Source: Ashinkailepas kermadecensis
Lineage: Eukaryota; Arthropoda; Thecostraca; Neolepadidae
Direction of reading: 5' to 3'
DNA: 64,000 nucleotides
Assembly: GCA_034440615.1 (NCBI GenBank)
Contig: JAOTOM010004867.1
Span: 124,001-188,000 of the forward strand
In this document: in pieces, positions 11,276 to 21,195 of the stretch
How the letters are laid out: every line of letters begins with the position of its first letter
Numbering within the stretch: the stretch's first letter is position 1
Translations under genes and position numbers: made by a program
The notes under the pieces: generated by a model
Database searches by the model: none
What the model saw: only the letters and a program-made list of their open reading frames with translations
What the model was told of the DNA's origin: nothing

Positions 11276-11340
11276 CTGTCCCCTCGCTCGGCAGCGATCG
11301 TTTTGGTCAGCACACGCCACACGAAGAGTACTGAAGCACG

Positions 11341-11905
11341 CTAATGGCCAGCAGTGAAGCCACTCCCCAGTCACGCTAATGGCGAGCAGTGAAGCCACTC
11401 CCCAGTCACGCCAATGGCGAGCAGTGAAGCCACTCCCCAGTCACGCCAATGGCGAGCAGTGAAGCCACTCCCCAGTCACGCCAATGGCGAGCAGTGAAGC
11501 CACTCCACAGTCATGCTAATGGCCAGCAGTGAAGCCACTCCCCAGTCACACTAATGGCGAGCAGTGAAGCCACTCCTCAGTCACGCCAATGGCGAGCAGT
11601 GAAGCCACTCCCCAGTCACGCCAATGGCGAGCAGTGGAGCCACTCCCCAGTCACGCTAATGGCGAGCAGTGAAGCCACTCCCCAGTCACGCCAATGGCCA
11701 GCAGTGAAGCCACTCCCCAGTCACGCCAATGGCCAGCAGTGAAGCCACTCCCCAGTCACGCCAATGGCCAGCAGTGAAGCCACTCCCCAGTCACGCTAAT
11801 GGCCAGCAGTGAAGCCACTCCCCAGTCACGCTAATGGCCAGCAGTGAAGTCACTCCCCAGTCACGCTAATGTCCAGTAGTGAAGCCACTCCCCAGTCATG
11901 CTAAT
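11341..11905. repeat. 35-bp x 16 array
   Basis: The unit contains CTAATGGCGAGCAGTGAAGC followed by a CACTCCCCAGTCACG part. Two subtypes, GGCCAG and GGCGAG, occur in blocks: GGCCAG at both ends and GGCGAG in the centre. Confidence 0.98.
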
Positions 11906-12113
11906 CCACCCCTTGGTATTTAGTTATGCCTGTTCTGCTATTCCCGCGGCCACCGTTTTGCTACAACGAAACCCGACCAAACACGTCGCCAACCACCAGA
12001 TCCAAGCCGAGCAAACCGATGGGTGTCCCGACATTTGGCAGCTCCCTGGCAGCGCCGCTGGGTGTCCCGACAATTGGCAGCGCCGATGGCCGGTGGCGCC
12101 GCTGCCAGTGGCG
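11906..12113. other. Spacer with a diverged ~45-bp duplication
   Basis: GGTGTCCCGACATTTGGCAG at about 12020 is repeated as GGTGTCCCGACAATTGGCAG at about 12061. Otherwise nothing is recognised. Confidence 0.6.
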
Positions 12114-12774
12114 CAGCCGGTATGGCAGTGCAGCCGGTATGGCAGTGGTCAGCCGGTATGGCAGTGGTGCAGCCGGTATGGCAGTGCGGCCGGTATGGCA
12201 GTGCAGCCGGTATGGCAGTGGTCAGCCGGTATGGCAGTGGTCAGCCGGTATGGCAGTGGTGCAGCCGGTATGGCAGTGCAGCCGGTATGGCAGTGCAGCC
12301 GGTATGGCAGTGCAGCCGGTATGGCAGTGCAACCGGTATGGCAGTGCAGCCGGTATGGCAGTGCAGCCGGTATGGCAGTGCAACCGGTATGGCAGTGGTG
12401 CAGCCGGTATGGCAGTGCGACCGGTATGGCAGTGCGGCCGGTATGGCAGTGCAACCGGTATGGCAGTGGTGCAGCCGGTATGGCAGTGCGACCGGTATGG
12501 CAGTGGTGCAGCCGTTATGGCAGTGCGACCGGTATGGCAGTGCGGCCGGTATGACAGTGCGACCGGTATGGCAGTGCGGCCGGTATGGCAGTGCAGCCGG
12601 TATGGCAGTGCAACCGGTATGTCAGTGGTGCAGCCGGTATGGCAGTGCGACCGGTATGGCAGTGCGGCCGGTATGGCAGTGCGACCGGTATGGCAGTGCG
12701 ACCGGTATGGCAGTGCGGCCGGTATGGCAGTGCAGCCGGGATGGCAGTGCAGCCGGTATGGCAGTGCAGCCGCT
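12114..12774. repeat. 17/19/20-bp array (CCGGTATGGCAGTG type)
   Basis: About 37 units share CCGGTATGGCAGTG. The linker varies (CAG, CAA, CGA, CGG, GTCAG, GTGCAG), giving 17-, 19- and 20-bp spacings in a patterned order. Linker variants such as CAGCC, CGACC and CGGCC recur in the right half as multi-unit blocks. Confidence 0.97.
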
Positions 12775-13039
12775 GCCGGTCGGTATTTTACGACGGTTGT
12801 GTGCCGACCATCGGTGCCCAATACGCCTCCGTTCCAGTCGCCGAGCCGGCTAATAGTGCCGCCACGTGCCGTCAACTCAGTGTGCATCACACACCGCCCG
12901 GCCGGCCTTTATCGCCGCCGGCGGCCCCCCCCCCTCCCCTCCATCCGCAGGTGGGGCCGACTGGGCGGTCGCGTGCCTCCGCACAAGGGGCGAGGAGCTG
13001 GACGGAATAACAGGAGGGGCATCCGTCAGGACGGCCAGC
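12775..13039. other. CpG-rich spacer between two arrays
   Basis: 265 bp of CpG-rich DNA including a short C run near 12930. No gene motif seen. Confidence 0.5.
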
Positions 13040-15283
13040 GGCGTGTGACGGGGCCGACATTGGCCTGTCCGAGGGAGGGCCGTCAGTGGTGCGGGTCATG
13101 TCGGCGTGTGGCGGGGCAGACATTGGCCTGTCCGAGGGAGGGCCGTCAGTGGTGCGGGTCATGTCGGCGTGTGGCGGGGCAGACATTGGCCTGTCCGAGG
13201 GAGGGCCGTCAGTGGTGCGGGTCATGTCGGCGTGTGGCGAGGGGCAGACTTGGCCTGTCCGAGGGAGGGCAGTGTGCGGGTCTGTCGGCGTGTGGGGGGA
13301 ATTGGCCGTCAGGGTGCGGGTCGGTCAGTGGTGCGGGTCATGTCGGCGTGTGGCGGGGCAGACATTGGCCTGTCCGAGGGAGGGCCGTCAGTGGTGCGGG
13401 TCATGTCGGCGTGTGGCGGGGCAGACATTGGCCTGTCCGAGGGAGGGCCGTCAGTGGTGCGGGTCATGTCGGCGTGTGGCGGGGCAGACATTGGCCTGTC
13501 CGAGGGAGGGCCGTCAGTGGTGCGGGTCATGTCGGCGTGTGGCGGGGCAGACATTGGCCTGTCCGAGGGAGGGCCGTCAGTGGTGCGGGTCATGTCGGCG
13601 TGTGGCGGGGCAGACATTGGCCTGTCCGAGGGAGGGCCGTCAGTGGTGCGGGTCATGTCGGCGTGTGGCGGGGCAGACATTGGCCTGTCCGAGGGAGGGC
13701 CGTCAGTGGTGCGGGTCATGTCGGCGTGTGGCGGGGCAGACATTGGCCTGTCCGAGGGAGGGCCGTCAGTGGTGCGGGTCATGTCGGCGTGTGGCGGGGC
13801 AGACATTGGCCTGTCCGAGGGAGGGCCGTCAGTGGTGCGGGTCATGTCGGCGTGTGGCGGGGCAGACATTGGCCTGTCCGAGGGAGGGCCGTCAGTGGTG
13901 CGGGTCATGTCGGCGTGTGGCGGGGCAGACATTGGCCTGTCCGAGGGAGGGCCGTCAGTGGTGCGGGTCATGTCGGCGTGTGGCGGGGGCAGACATTGGC
14001 CTGTCCGAGGGAGGGCCGTCAGTGGTGCGGGTCATGTCGGCGTGTGGCGGGGCAGACATTGGCCTGTCCGAGGGAGGGCCGTCAGTGGTGCGGGTCATGT
14101 CGGCGTGTGGCGGGGCAGACATTGGCCTGTCCGAGAGGGAGGGCCGTCAGTGGTGCGGGTCATGTCGGCGTGTGGCGGGGCAGACATTGGCCTGTCCGAG
14201 GGAGGGCCGTCAGTGGTGCGGGTCATGTCGGCGTGTGGCGGGGCAGACATTGGCCTGTCCGAGGGAGGGCCGTCAGTGGTGCGGGTCATGTCGGCGTGTG
14301 GCGGGGCAGACATTGGCCTGTCCGAGGGAGGGCCGTCAGTGGTGCGGGTCATGTCGGCGTGTGGCGGGGCAGACATTGGCCTGTCTGAGGGAGGGCCGTC
14401 AGTGGTGCGGGTCATGTCGGCGTGTGGCGGGGCAGACATTGGCCTGTCCGAGGGAGGGCCGTCAGTGGTGCGGGTCATGTCGGCGTGTGGCGGGGCAGAC
14501 ATTGGCCTGTCCGAGGGAGGGCCGTCAGTGGTGCGGGTCATGTCGGCGTGTGGCGGGGCAGACATTGGCCTGTCTGAGGGAGGGCCGTCAGTGGTGCGGG
14601 TCATGTCGGCGTGTGGCGGGGCAGACATTGGCCTGTCCGAGGGAGGGCCGTCAGTGGTGCGGGTCATGTCGGCGTGTGGCGGGGCAGACATTGGCCTGTC
14701 CGAGGGAGGGCCGTCAGTGGTGCGGGTCATGTCGGCGTGTGGCGGGGCAGACATTGGCCTGTCCGAGGGAGGGCCGTCAGTGGTGCGGGTCATGTCGGCG
14801 TGTGGCGGGGCAGACATTGGCCTGTCCGAGGGAGGGCCGTCAGTGGTGCGGGTCATGTCGGCGTGTGGCGGGGCAGACATTGGCCTGTCCGAGGGAGGGC
14901 CGTCAGTGGTGCGGGTAGTCATGTCGGCGTGTGGCGGGGCAGACATTGGCCTGTCCGAGGAGGGGCCGTCAGTGGTGCGGGTCATGTTGGCGTGTGGCGG
15001 GGCAGACATTGGCCTGTCCGAGGGAGGGCCGTCAGTGGTGCGGGTCATGTTCGGCGTGTGGCGGGGCAGACATTGGCCTGTCCGAGGGAGGGCCGTCAGT
15101 GGTGCGGGTCATGTCGGCGTGTGGCGGGGCAGACATTGGCCTGTCTGAGGGAGGGCCGTCAGTGGTGCGGGTCATGTCGGCGTGTGGCGGGGCAGATATT
15201 GGCCTGTCCGAGGGAGGGCCGTCAGTGGTGCGGGTCATGTCGGCGTGTGGCGGGGCAGACATTGGCCTGTCTGAGGGAGGGCC
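13040..15283. repeat. 63-bp x ~35 array, longest in the window
   Basis: Units contain GGGTCATGTCGGCGTGTGGC and a TTGGCCTGTCCGAGGGAGGG block. Over most of the array they are identical or differ at one base (CCGAG/CTGAG). A disrupted unit with several deletions lies at about 13230-13330, and one- to three-base indels occur near 13985, 14135, 14915 and 15050. The period equals 21 codons and the unit lacks stops in all three plus frames and at least one minus frame. That explains open frames of up to 820 codons without any gene. The plus strand is strongly G-rich. Confidence 0.99.
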
Positions 15284-15486
15284 ATCGACAGTCCGGGCCA
15301 TGACCCAATGTGTCGTGGGTGGGGAGCGCAGGAGCATGTTGTCTCTCCCAGGGGCCGGAAGCCGGTGCACAGTGTACAGTGATGTACGTCGGTGCCGACG
15401 GCCCGTCCAGTGTTGAGGAGCGAGCCGCGGCCGCCAGCGTCACACGTCGAGTGCGCTCGTGCGTGACCGATGGCATCACGTGTGTG
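15284..15486. other. CpG-rich unassigned sequence
   Basis: GC- and CpG-rich DNA leading into the promoter-like stretch. No gene motif recognised. Confidence 0.5.
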
Positions 15487-15546
15487 TGACGTCACGGCGA
15501 TTGTCGGGCCACGTGACCGGCGCAGTCGTGGGGCCGCGTCTATAAA
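15487..15546 (+). promoter_or_regulatory. Promoter-like module: CRE, E-box, TATA box
   Basis: In plus orientation, TGACGTCA (15487-15494), CACGTG within GGCCACGTGACC (15510-15515) and TATAAA (15541-15546) follow each other within 60 bp of CpG-rich DNA. This order and spacing is what a TATA-type polymerase II promoter would show, with a start expected near 15570. No convincing first exon follows, and chance in GC-rich DNA is possible. Confidence 0.4.
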
Positions 15547-15608
15547 GTCGTCACCGGCCGACTCGAATGGTGCACAAAACAAACAGCGCCGATGTCGGCG
15601 GACGGCCT

Positions 15609-15656
15609 GCCGGCAGTCGTCTGCCGCCTTTGTGGTGGCGGCAGACGACTGCCGGC
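15609..15656. repeat. Perfect 20-bp inverted repeat with 8-base loop
   Basis: GCCGGCAGTCGTCTGCCGCC (15609-15628) is exactly complementary in reverse to 15637-15656, separated by TTTGTGGT. It lies about 65 bp downstream of the TATA box at 15541, so a transcript from there would carry a very stable hairpin close to its 5' end. Confidence 0.85.
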
Positions 15657-16099
15657 CGGCACGTGCAGCCACGGCAGATGCACGCCGACACAATGGCCGG
15701 GCGGACGGTGCTCACTTCACTGGTGGCGCTGCTCGGCCGAGGCCCGCTCTGCCCTCCTCCCCCTCCTCCCCCTTGTCCCCCGTACATACCACACTCGTCG
15801 TGGCACAATGGCGGCCATAATGTGGCCTGTGGAAGTTGAATGTGGAATGCCCCACGCGACGAATTGATCAACATGGCTGGCTGATGCGGTGCATTTTACT
15901 TCATTCCGAGTCTGCTATGCAGCGTCATTTCATAAAGATACTTCGTGTGTAGGTTGGTGAGACGTGTCAGGCAGGAGCAAAGGTTCGACACAATATTTCA
16001 GAGTGAGGGGCGAAGCTGCAAGCAATGGACCCCCCCCCCCTCATGTGACCAATCCGGTCTGAGAAGTCACTTCACCTGGTGCACTCGTCAAAATCCCGG
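15657..16099. other. Unassigned sequence, C-rich in part
   Basis: A polypyrimidine stretch at about 15755-15785 and a C run near 16030. No gene recognised. Confidence 0.5.
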
Positions 16100-16541
16100 G
16101 CGTTGGGCGAGCGAGGGCAAGGACTCCATTACAGGCGTTGGGCGAGCGAGGGCAAAGACGCCATTACGGGCGTTGGGCGAGCGAGGGCAAGGACGCCATT
16201 ACGGGCGTTGGGCGAGCGAGGGCAAGGACGCCATTACAGGCGTTGGGAGAGCGAGGGCAAGGACGCCATTACAGGCGTTGGGCGAGCGAGGGCAAGGACG
16301 CCATTACAGGCGTTGGGCGAGCGAGGGCAAGGACGCCATTACGGGCGTTGGGCGAGCGAGGGCAAGGACGCCATTACAGGCGTTGGGAGAGCGAGGGCAA
16401 GGACGCCATTACAGGCGTTGGGCGAGCGAGGGCAAAGACGCCATTACGGGCGTTGGGCTAGCGAAGGCAAAAACGACATTACAGGCGTTGGGCGAGCGAG
16501 GGCAAATACGCCATTACAGACGTTGGGCGAGCGAGGGCAAA
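16100..16541. repeat. 35-bp x ~12.6 array
   Basis: Units contain GCGTTGGGCGAGCGAGGGCA then AAGGACGCCATTAC(A/G)G. Variants GGGAGA, GGGCTA and CAAATA mark individual units, and the right end is more diverged. It has the same period as the array at 11.3 kb but no clear sequence identity with it. Confidence 0.98.
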
Positions 16542-16831
16542 GCACGAGCTATAGGGATCTCCTGTTATAGACAACAGATTGAGCAACATGAGATCCGTAG
16601 ACCAACTGCAACTGCGCTCTCTTGGCCAGCTCGTAAAACCATGCACGTTATGGCGTCCAGTTTTCCAAACATTTCAAAAATGTGTACAACCAATTTCGAC
16701 AATTGGCCGGTGCACTGCAATTTGAGACGCATGCTCCTGATTTTTGACGAGGACTGCAATGAGGGAGTGCCTTCAATTTCGGCATGTGGTCATAAAAACA
16801 CAATCGGTTTCAGTCAAAGCCAGCTACAGCA
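16542..16831. other. Unassigned spacer
   Basis: No feature recognised. Confidence 0.5.
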
Positions 16832-17678
16832 TCTGCTCATCTCCCCTTGCCTGCTCATCTCCCCCTCCCCACATGCTGCTCATCTTTCCCTTGCCTGCTC
16901 ATCTCCCCCTGCCTGCTCATCTTCCATGCCTGCTTATCTCCCCCTGCCTGCTCATCTCCCCCTGCTGATCATCTCTCCCGTGCCTGCTCATCTCCCATGC
17001 CTGCTCATCTCCCCCTGCCCTCTCATCTCCCCCTGCTGATCATCTCTCCCCTGCTGATCATCTCTCCCCTGCTGATCATCTCTCCCCTGCCTGCTCATCT
17101 CCCCCTCCCCCACATGCTGCTCATCGTTCCCTTGCCTGCTCATCTCCCCCTGCCTGCTCATCTCCCCCTACTGATCATCTCTCACCTACCTGCTCATCTC
17201 CCATGCCTGCTCATCTCTCCCCTGCCTGCTCATCTCCCCCTGCCCTCTCATCTCCCCCTGCTGATCATCTCTCCCCTGCTGATCATCTCTCCCTTGCATG
17301 CTCATCTCCCATGCCTGCTCATCTCCCCTTGCCTGCTCATCTCCCATGCCTGCTCATCTCCCCCTGCCTGCTCATCTCCCCCTGCTGATCATCTCTCCCT
17401 TGCTTACTCATCTCCCATGCCTGCTCATCTCCCCATGCCCTCACATCTCCCCCTGCTGATCATCTCTCCCCTGCTGATCATCTCTCCCCTGCTGATCATC
17501 TCTCCCCTGCCTGCTCATCTCCCCCTCCCCCACATGCTGCTCATCGTTCACTTGCCTGCTCATCTCTCCCCTGCCTGCTCATCTCCCATGCCTGCTCATC
17601 TCTCCCCTGCCTGCTCATCTCCCCTGCGTGCTCATCTCTCCACTGTCTGCTCATCTCCCCTGCTGCTCATCTCTCCCC
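16832..17678. repeat. 17-18-bp pyrimidine-rich array
   Basis: Built from CTGCTCATCTCCCCCTGC and shorter forms such as CTGATCATCTCTCCC. A block with CCCCCTCCCCCACATGCTGC recurs at about 17100 and 17520 (and without one C at 16861), showing a higher-order repeat of roughly 420 bp with internal rearrangement. The plus strand is mostly pyrimidine. Confidence 0.95.
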
Positions 17679-17983
17679 GCCCGGCCGGCCGCAGGAGGCC
17701 GAGTGATCACTATGGTCGTCGGCACGGCGAGCGGAGCGTCGTTGCCGGCGCCGCCCCGACTACAATGGCCGACGACCAACGTCGGCGCCGACGCCGGCAC
17801 CGTGATTTATGCACCGCCTCCACCATTGTTCCCGACAAGAATTCAATTTTTGGTGTGATGCGATATGGCGGAGTGGTGTAGCGGTCGTTTATCATGGCGG
17901 CCACGACAGCAACAGGGTGGCAAAGGCATGGAGACGAAGGCGGCGAGGTGTCCAAGAGTGGGCATTGCATTCCGCCGGTGCCG
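17679..17983. other. CpG-rich spacer with palindromes
   Basis: GGTCGTCGGC (about 17713) is mirrored by GCCGACGACC (about 17768), and a 14-bp palindrome CGTCGGCGCCGACG lies at 17780-17793. No gene seen. Confidence 0.5.
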
Positions 17984-18018
17984 AACACACACACACACAC
18001 ACGCACACGCACACCGAC
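17984..18018. repeat. (AC)n-type microsatellite
   Basis: An ACACAC run passing into ACGCACACGCACACCGACA directly before the 27-bp array. Confidence 0.9.
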
Positions 18019-18028
18019 ATACGACAGC

Positions 18029-18980
18029 GCTCACGACGCTGCATGCCTGGTGTACGCTGGACATGCGACACCGACATACGACAGCGCTCACGACGCTGCA
18101 TGCCTGGTGTACGCTCACGACGCTGCATGCCTGGTGTACGCTCACGACGCTGCATGCCTGGTGTACGCTCACGACGCTGCATGCCTGGTGTACGCTACGA
18201 CGCTGCATGCCTGGTGTACGCTCACGACGCTGCATGCCTGGTGTACGCTCACGACGCTGCATGCCTGGTGTACGCTCACGACGCTGCATGCCTGGTGTAC
18301 GCTCACGACGCTGCATGCCTGGTGTACGCTCACGACGCTGCATGCCTGGTGTACGCTCACGACGCTGCATGCCTGGTGTACGCTCACGACGCTGCATGCC
18401 TGGTGTACGCTCACGACGCTGCATGCCTGGTGTACGCTCACGACGCTGCATGCCTGGTGTACGCTCACGACGCTGCATGCCTGGTGTACGCTACGACGCT
18501 GCATGCCTGGTGTACGCTCACGACGCTGCATGCCTGGTGTACGCTCACGACGCTGCATGCCTGGTGTACGCTCACGACGCTGCATGCCTGGTGTACGCTC
18601 ACGACGCTGCATGCCTGGTGTACGCTCACGACGCTGCATGCCTGGTGTACGCTCACGACGCTGCATGCCTGGTGTACGCTCACGACGCTGCATGCCTGGT
18701 GTACGCTGGACATGCCTGGTGTACGCTGGACATGCCTGGTGTACGCTGGACATGCCTGGTGTACGCTGGACATGCCTGGTGTACGCTGGACATGCCTGGT
18801 GTACGCTGGACATGCCTGGTGTACGCTGGACATGCCTGGTGTACGCTGGACATGCCTGGTGTACGCTGGACATGCCTGGTGTACGCTGCATGCCTGGTGT
18901 ACGCTCACGACGCTGCATGCCTGGTGTACGCTGGACATGCCTGGTGTACGCTGGACATGCCTGGTGTACGCTGGACATGC
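18029..18980. repeat. 27-bp array changing to a 20-bp array
   Basis: About 25 units of 27 bp with CATGCCTGGTGTACGCTCAC (to about 18710) give way to about ten units of 20 bp, CATGCCTGGTGTACGCTGGA. A return to one 27-bp unit follows near 18890. Two 27-bp units lost a dinucleotide (near 18192 and 18489) and lie 297 bp apart, eleven units, suggesting block duplication. Several frames on both strands are open as a consequence. Confidence 0.98.
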
Positions 18981-19379
18981 ACACACGGGCTGCGTCACCA
19001 ATCTTCCAGGGGGTTCCAAGGTGGTCTCCTGGGACCATGGCAGGGGAGAAATCCTGGGACTCAAAGGGGATACGTACAGAACGATGGAAAGTTTAGGATG
19101 GGCACATGGTGGTCAGTTGCCAGATTTGAAATATGACTAGAATGTAAACAATCTTAATTATCGACTTTTACTTGCCGTTGTGCTTAGTGATGAAATACTG
19201 CGATGGGGTAAACGCGGTGTATTCATGTACATCTGGGTGTGGGCTAGCCGTGCAGCAAAAATAGGTGAATATGAATTTGAGGACGTCGCAAATGACAGCC
19301 TGGGGTCTGATGTTGAATGATAACAGGGAGTTAGGCGTTAGGTAAATCACCTGCTAGCCCCATTGTGCAAGGCACCATT
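18981..19379. other. Unassigned sequence
   Basis: No gene or element recognised. Confidence 0.5.
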
Positions 19380-19458
19380 GACAGTCACACAGACGACTGC
19401 TGGCACCACCGATAGTCACACAGACGACTGCTCGCACCACCAACAGTACCACAGACGA
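19380..19458. repeat. ~31-bp x 2.5 repeat
   Basis: AGTCACACAGACGACTGCT recurs twice about 31 bp apart, plus a diverged third unit. Confidence 0.85.
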
Positions 19459-19661
19459 TTGTATGAAAATCATGTGCTTCTGATGCATGGCAATATGCGT
19501 TCTATTATTATGTTTACTGTTGTTGGGCATTGTTTGCTGGGGTTTGTTCTATTGATGCTGTTCACAAATCCTCTCATGTTAATGAGTTCATGTTTCAGGT
19601 GAGCTTATATCAACCAAATATTATGGAGAAAGTGCGCTATCAACGAAATTGAAATAATGCA

Positions 19662-19905
19662 TCGGTAGACCCGAACATTCGTGTGCACATTATTGCTCGG
19701 CAGATGCAAACATTCGTGTGCATACCATTGGTCGATAAACGCAAACATTACTTGTACATATTATTGGTCGGTAGATGCAAACATTCGCGTACATATTATT
19801 GGTCGGTGGACACAAACATTTGTGTGCATATTATTGGTCGGTAGGCACAAACATTACATGTAAATATTATTGGTCGGTAGACGCAATCATTCGTGTACAT
19901 AGTAT
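19662..19905. repeat. 36-bp x ~6.5 array
   Basis: Units of AAACATTCGTGTACATATTA then TTGGTCGGTAGACGC, each copy diverged by several changes. It is AT-rich and older-looking than most arrays here. Confidence 0.93.
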
Positions 19906-20073
19906 CCGTCTATGCATGCATATCAGTGCACGAAGGTCTAGGTGCATCGACAATCTCGTATGTGAATATTAGGTACCAATGATTTGTGCAACTGTGCCTG
20001 ATAGGAACAATTAGTTGAAGGACGATCCAAATGCATTGTTTTCGTTTATCCACTGCATTCTATTGTGTTCCAG

Positions 20074-20365
20074 ATAAAACGCCGTTGCAAAACTTGGCGC
20101 AAGCAGCGTCACAATTAGCAGGTGAGTTCAAGGTACTCACAATAGAGACTACTGCGCATCGACGCGACATACAACTCTGACAACACAAACATATACTACA
20201 GTTGCGTCCTATGCGGTTTTATCTCCCGATGTGCCATGTCACGGTGAAGCACAGCTTGACGACATTGCAGCACCATTGGTGTCGCTGGAAACACAGCTGT
20301 GGAATGGCCGGACACTGAGCGACGTGCACCGGCGAATGGGTTGTGTATTTCTGAAGTACTTGTGA
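20074..20365 (+). CDS. Candidate two-exon gene fragment (unidentified)
   Basis: A 48-nt segment (20074-20121) sits between a pyrimidine-leaning acceptor ending TTCCAG (20068-20073) and a consensus donor GTGAGT (20122-20127). An 80-bp interval ends in TACTACAG at 20194-20201. Joined in phase 1, the reading is DKTPLQNLAQAASQLA-like (first residue uncertain) in exon 1, followed by 53 open codons to TGA at 20363-20365. I do not recognise the protein. No upstream exon with compatible phase was found. Support rests on splice consensus and phase only; 53 open codons alone would not be surprising. Confidence 0.3.
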
Positions 20366-20794
20366 CGTTTTTAAAGACGTTTTCTTCACCCTTTCCCGTG
20401 CCGAGGTGTTGCGAACTTTGTAAATCCGCCAGGCTTAGCCGGGACCACCGAAACACTGGCCGGGACCGAGCGACGTCGCTTGGCACAGCTGGTGGGTCAT
20501 CTGGCGACTTTACGGTGGGCCATCTGGAGACTTTATGGTATGAAAATTGCCAAACTTAAGTCCACTACTTGTGACATCATTAGACTGAATAGGCAGAACA
20601 ATTTTCGTCGAAATCGACTAATATCGGCAATTAATCTCAATTCATGCTCGCACATCATTGCCATTCGAAGACACTGCAGAGTCCTATGCTGAACATTTCA
20701 AGCCTATATTTCTTCTTGCTTTTCGTATGTGGAATGTGCAACCGTGAAGACATACGTTTAATATTTTTTAAAATTATTGTTACTGGGGAGACTT
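20366..20794. other. Unassigned sequence with a short duplication
   Basis: GTCATCTGGCGACTTTACGG (about 20507) is followed by the related GCCATCTGGAGACTTTATGG (about 20519-20538). Nothing else is recognised. Confidence 0.5.
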
Positions 20795-21110
20795 TACCGA
20801 GTCAGAGTCGGTGCTACGCAAAAGATTGCTGCACTGACCCTGAACTCACTTCCAGTTTGGAAAATTTCATTTCCATAGCACAATTATGACCGAGAGTGTA
20901 ACGTAGCCATACCAATGGGCCACAGCCGCACCAGGAACACAGCCGCCTGGTGTCTGCACCCCCTACCTCGCCTGGCCAGCTGCCAACTGGCCATCCCAGC
21001 CGGAGGCGTTAATGGCGAGGGCGTGAAGCGACTCGAACACGTTGTGCCAAGACGGGGAGACTGGGAGACCTCTGCATTCTATCCACCGAGCTAACCAGAC
21101 GGATTCCCGA
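20795..21110 (-). mobile_element. tRNA-derived SINE, family A, copy 2
   Basis: On the minus strand, GGTTAGCTCGGTGGATAGA (A-box region, about 21082-21100) is followed by a B-box-like CGTGTTCGAGTCGC near 21035. Next come the family body CTCCGGCTGGGATGGCCAGT (about 20990-21010) and the tail with GAGTTCAGGGTCAGTGCAGC and CACCGACTCTGACTCGG near 20800. The tRNA-related segment is present once, unlike copy 1. It ends about 70 bp before the LINE on the other strand. Confidence 0.88.
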
Positions 21111-21195
21111 TTTGCTCTCGAAAATGACATTTGTATTGACTTTTGCAGCAAGTTACTTTTCAATCTAAATCTAGAAATAAGCTGCAGCCTTTAGG

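Larger units (their letters stand above)
10100..11290. mobile_element. Rearranged CR1/L2-like LINE remnant with internal inversion
   Basis: Three pieces of one element type lie next to each other in conflicting orientation: ORF1 N-terminal-like sequence on the plus strand (10130-10485), then endonuclease (10485-10870) and ORF1 C-terminal SGNH-like sequence (10938-11275) on the minus strand. Element order on the minus strand is correct (ORF1 C-terminus then endonuclease), so one of the two blocks has been inverted. The RT and 3' end are absent. The 35-bp array starts about 50 bp further on. Confidence 0.7.

Noticed and set aside
11926..14388. 820-codon open frame spanning two arrays
   Set aside because: It reads through the 17/20-bp and 63-bp arrays in a frame kept open by the repeats; the same DNA is open in other plus frames and on the minus strand, with no domain or splice logic.
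11341..16541. Common origin of the two 35-bp arrays
   Set aside because: Equal period only; the units do not align beyond a few bases.
19363..19604. Exon with a membrane segment ending at a CAG|GTGAGC donor
   Set aside because: Its phase does not fit the candidate exon at 20074, and the first part of the frame lies in a 31-bp tandem repeat.
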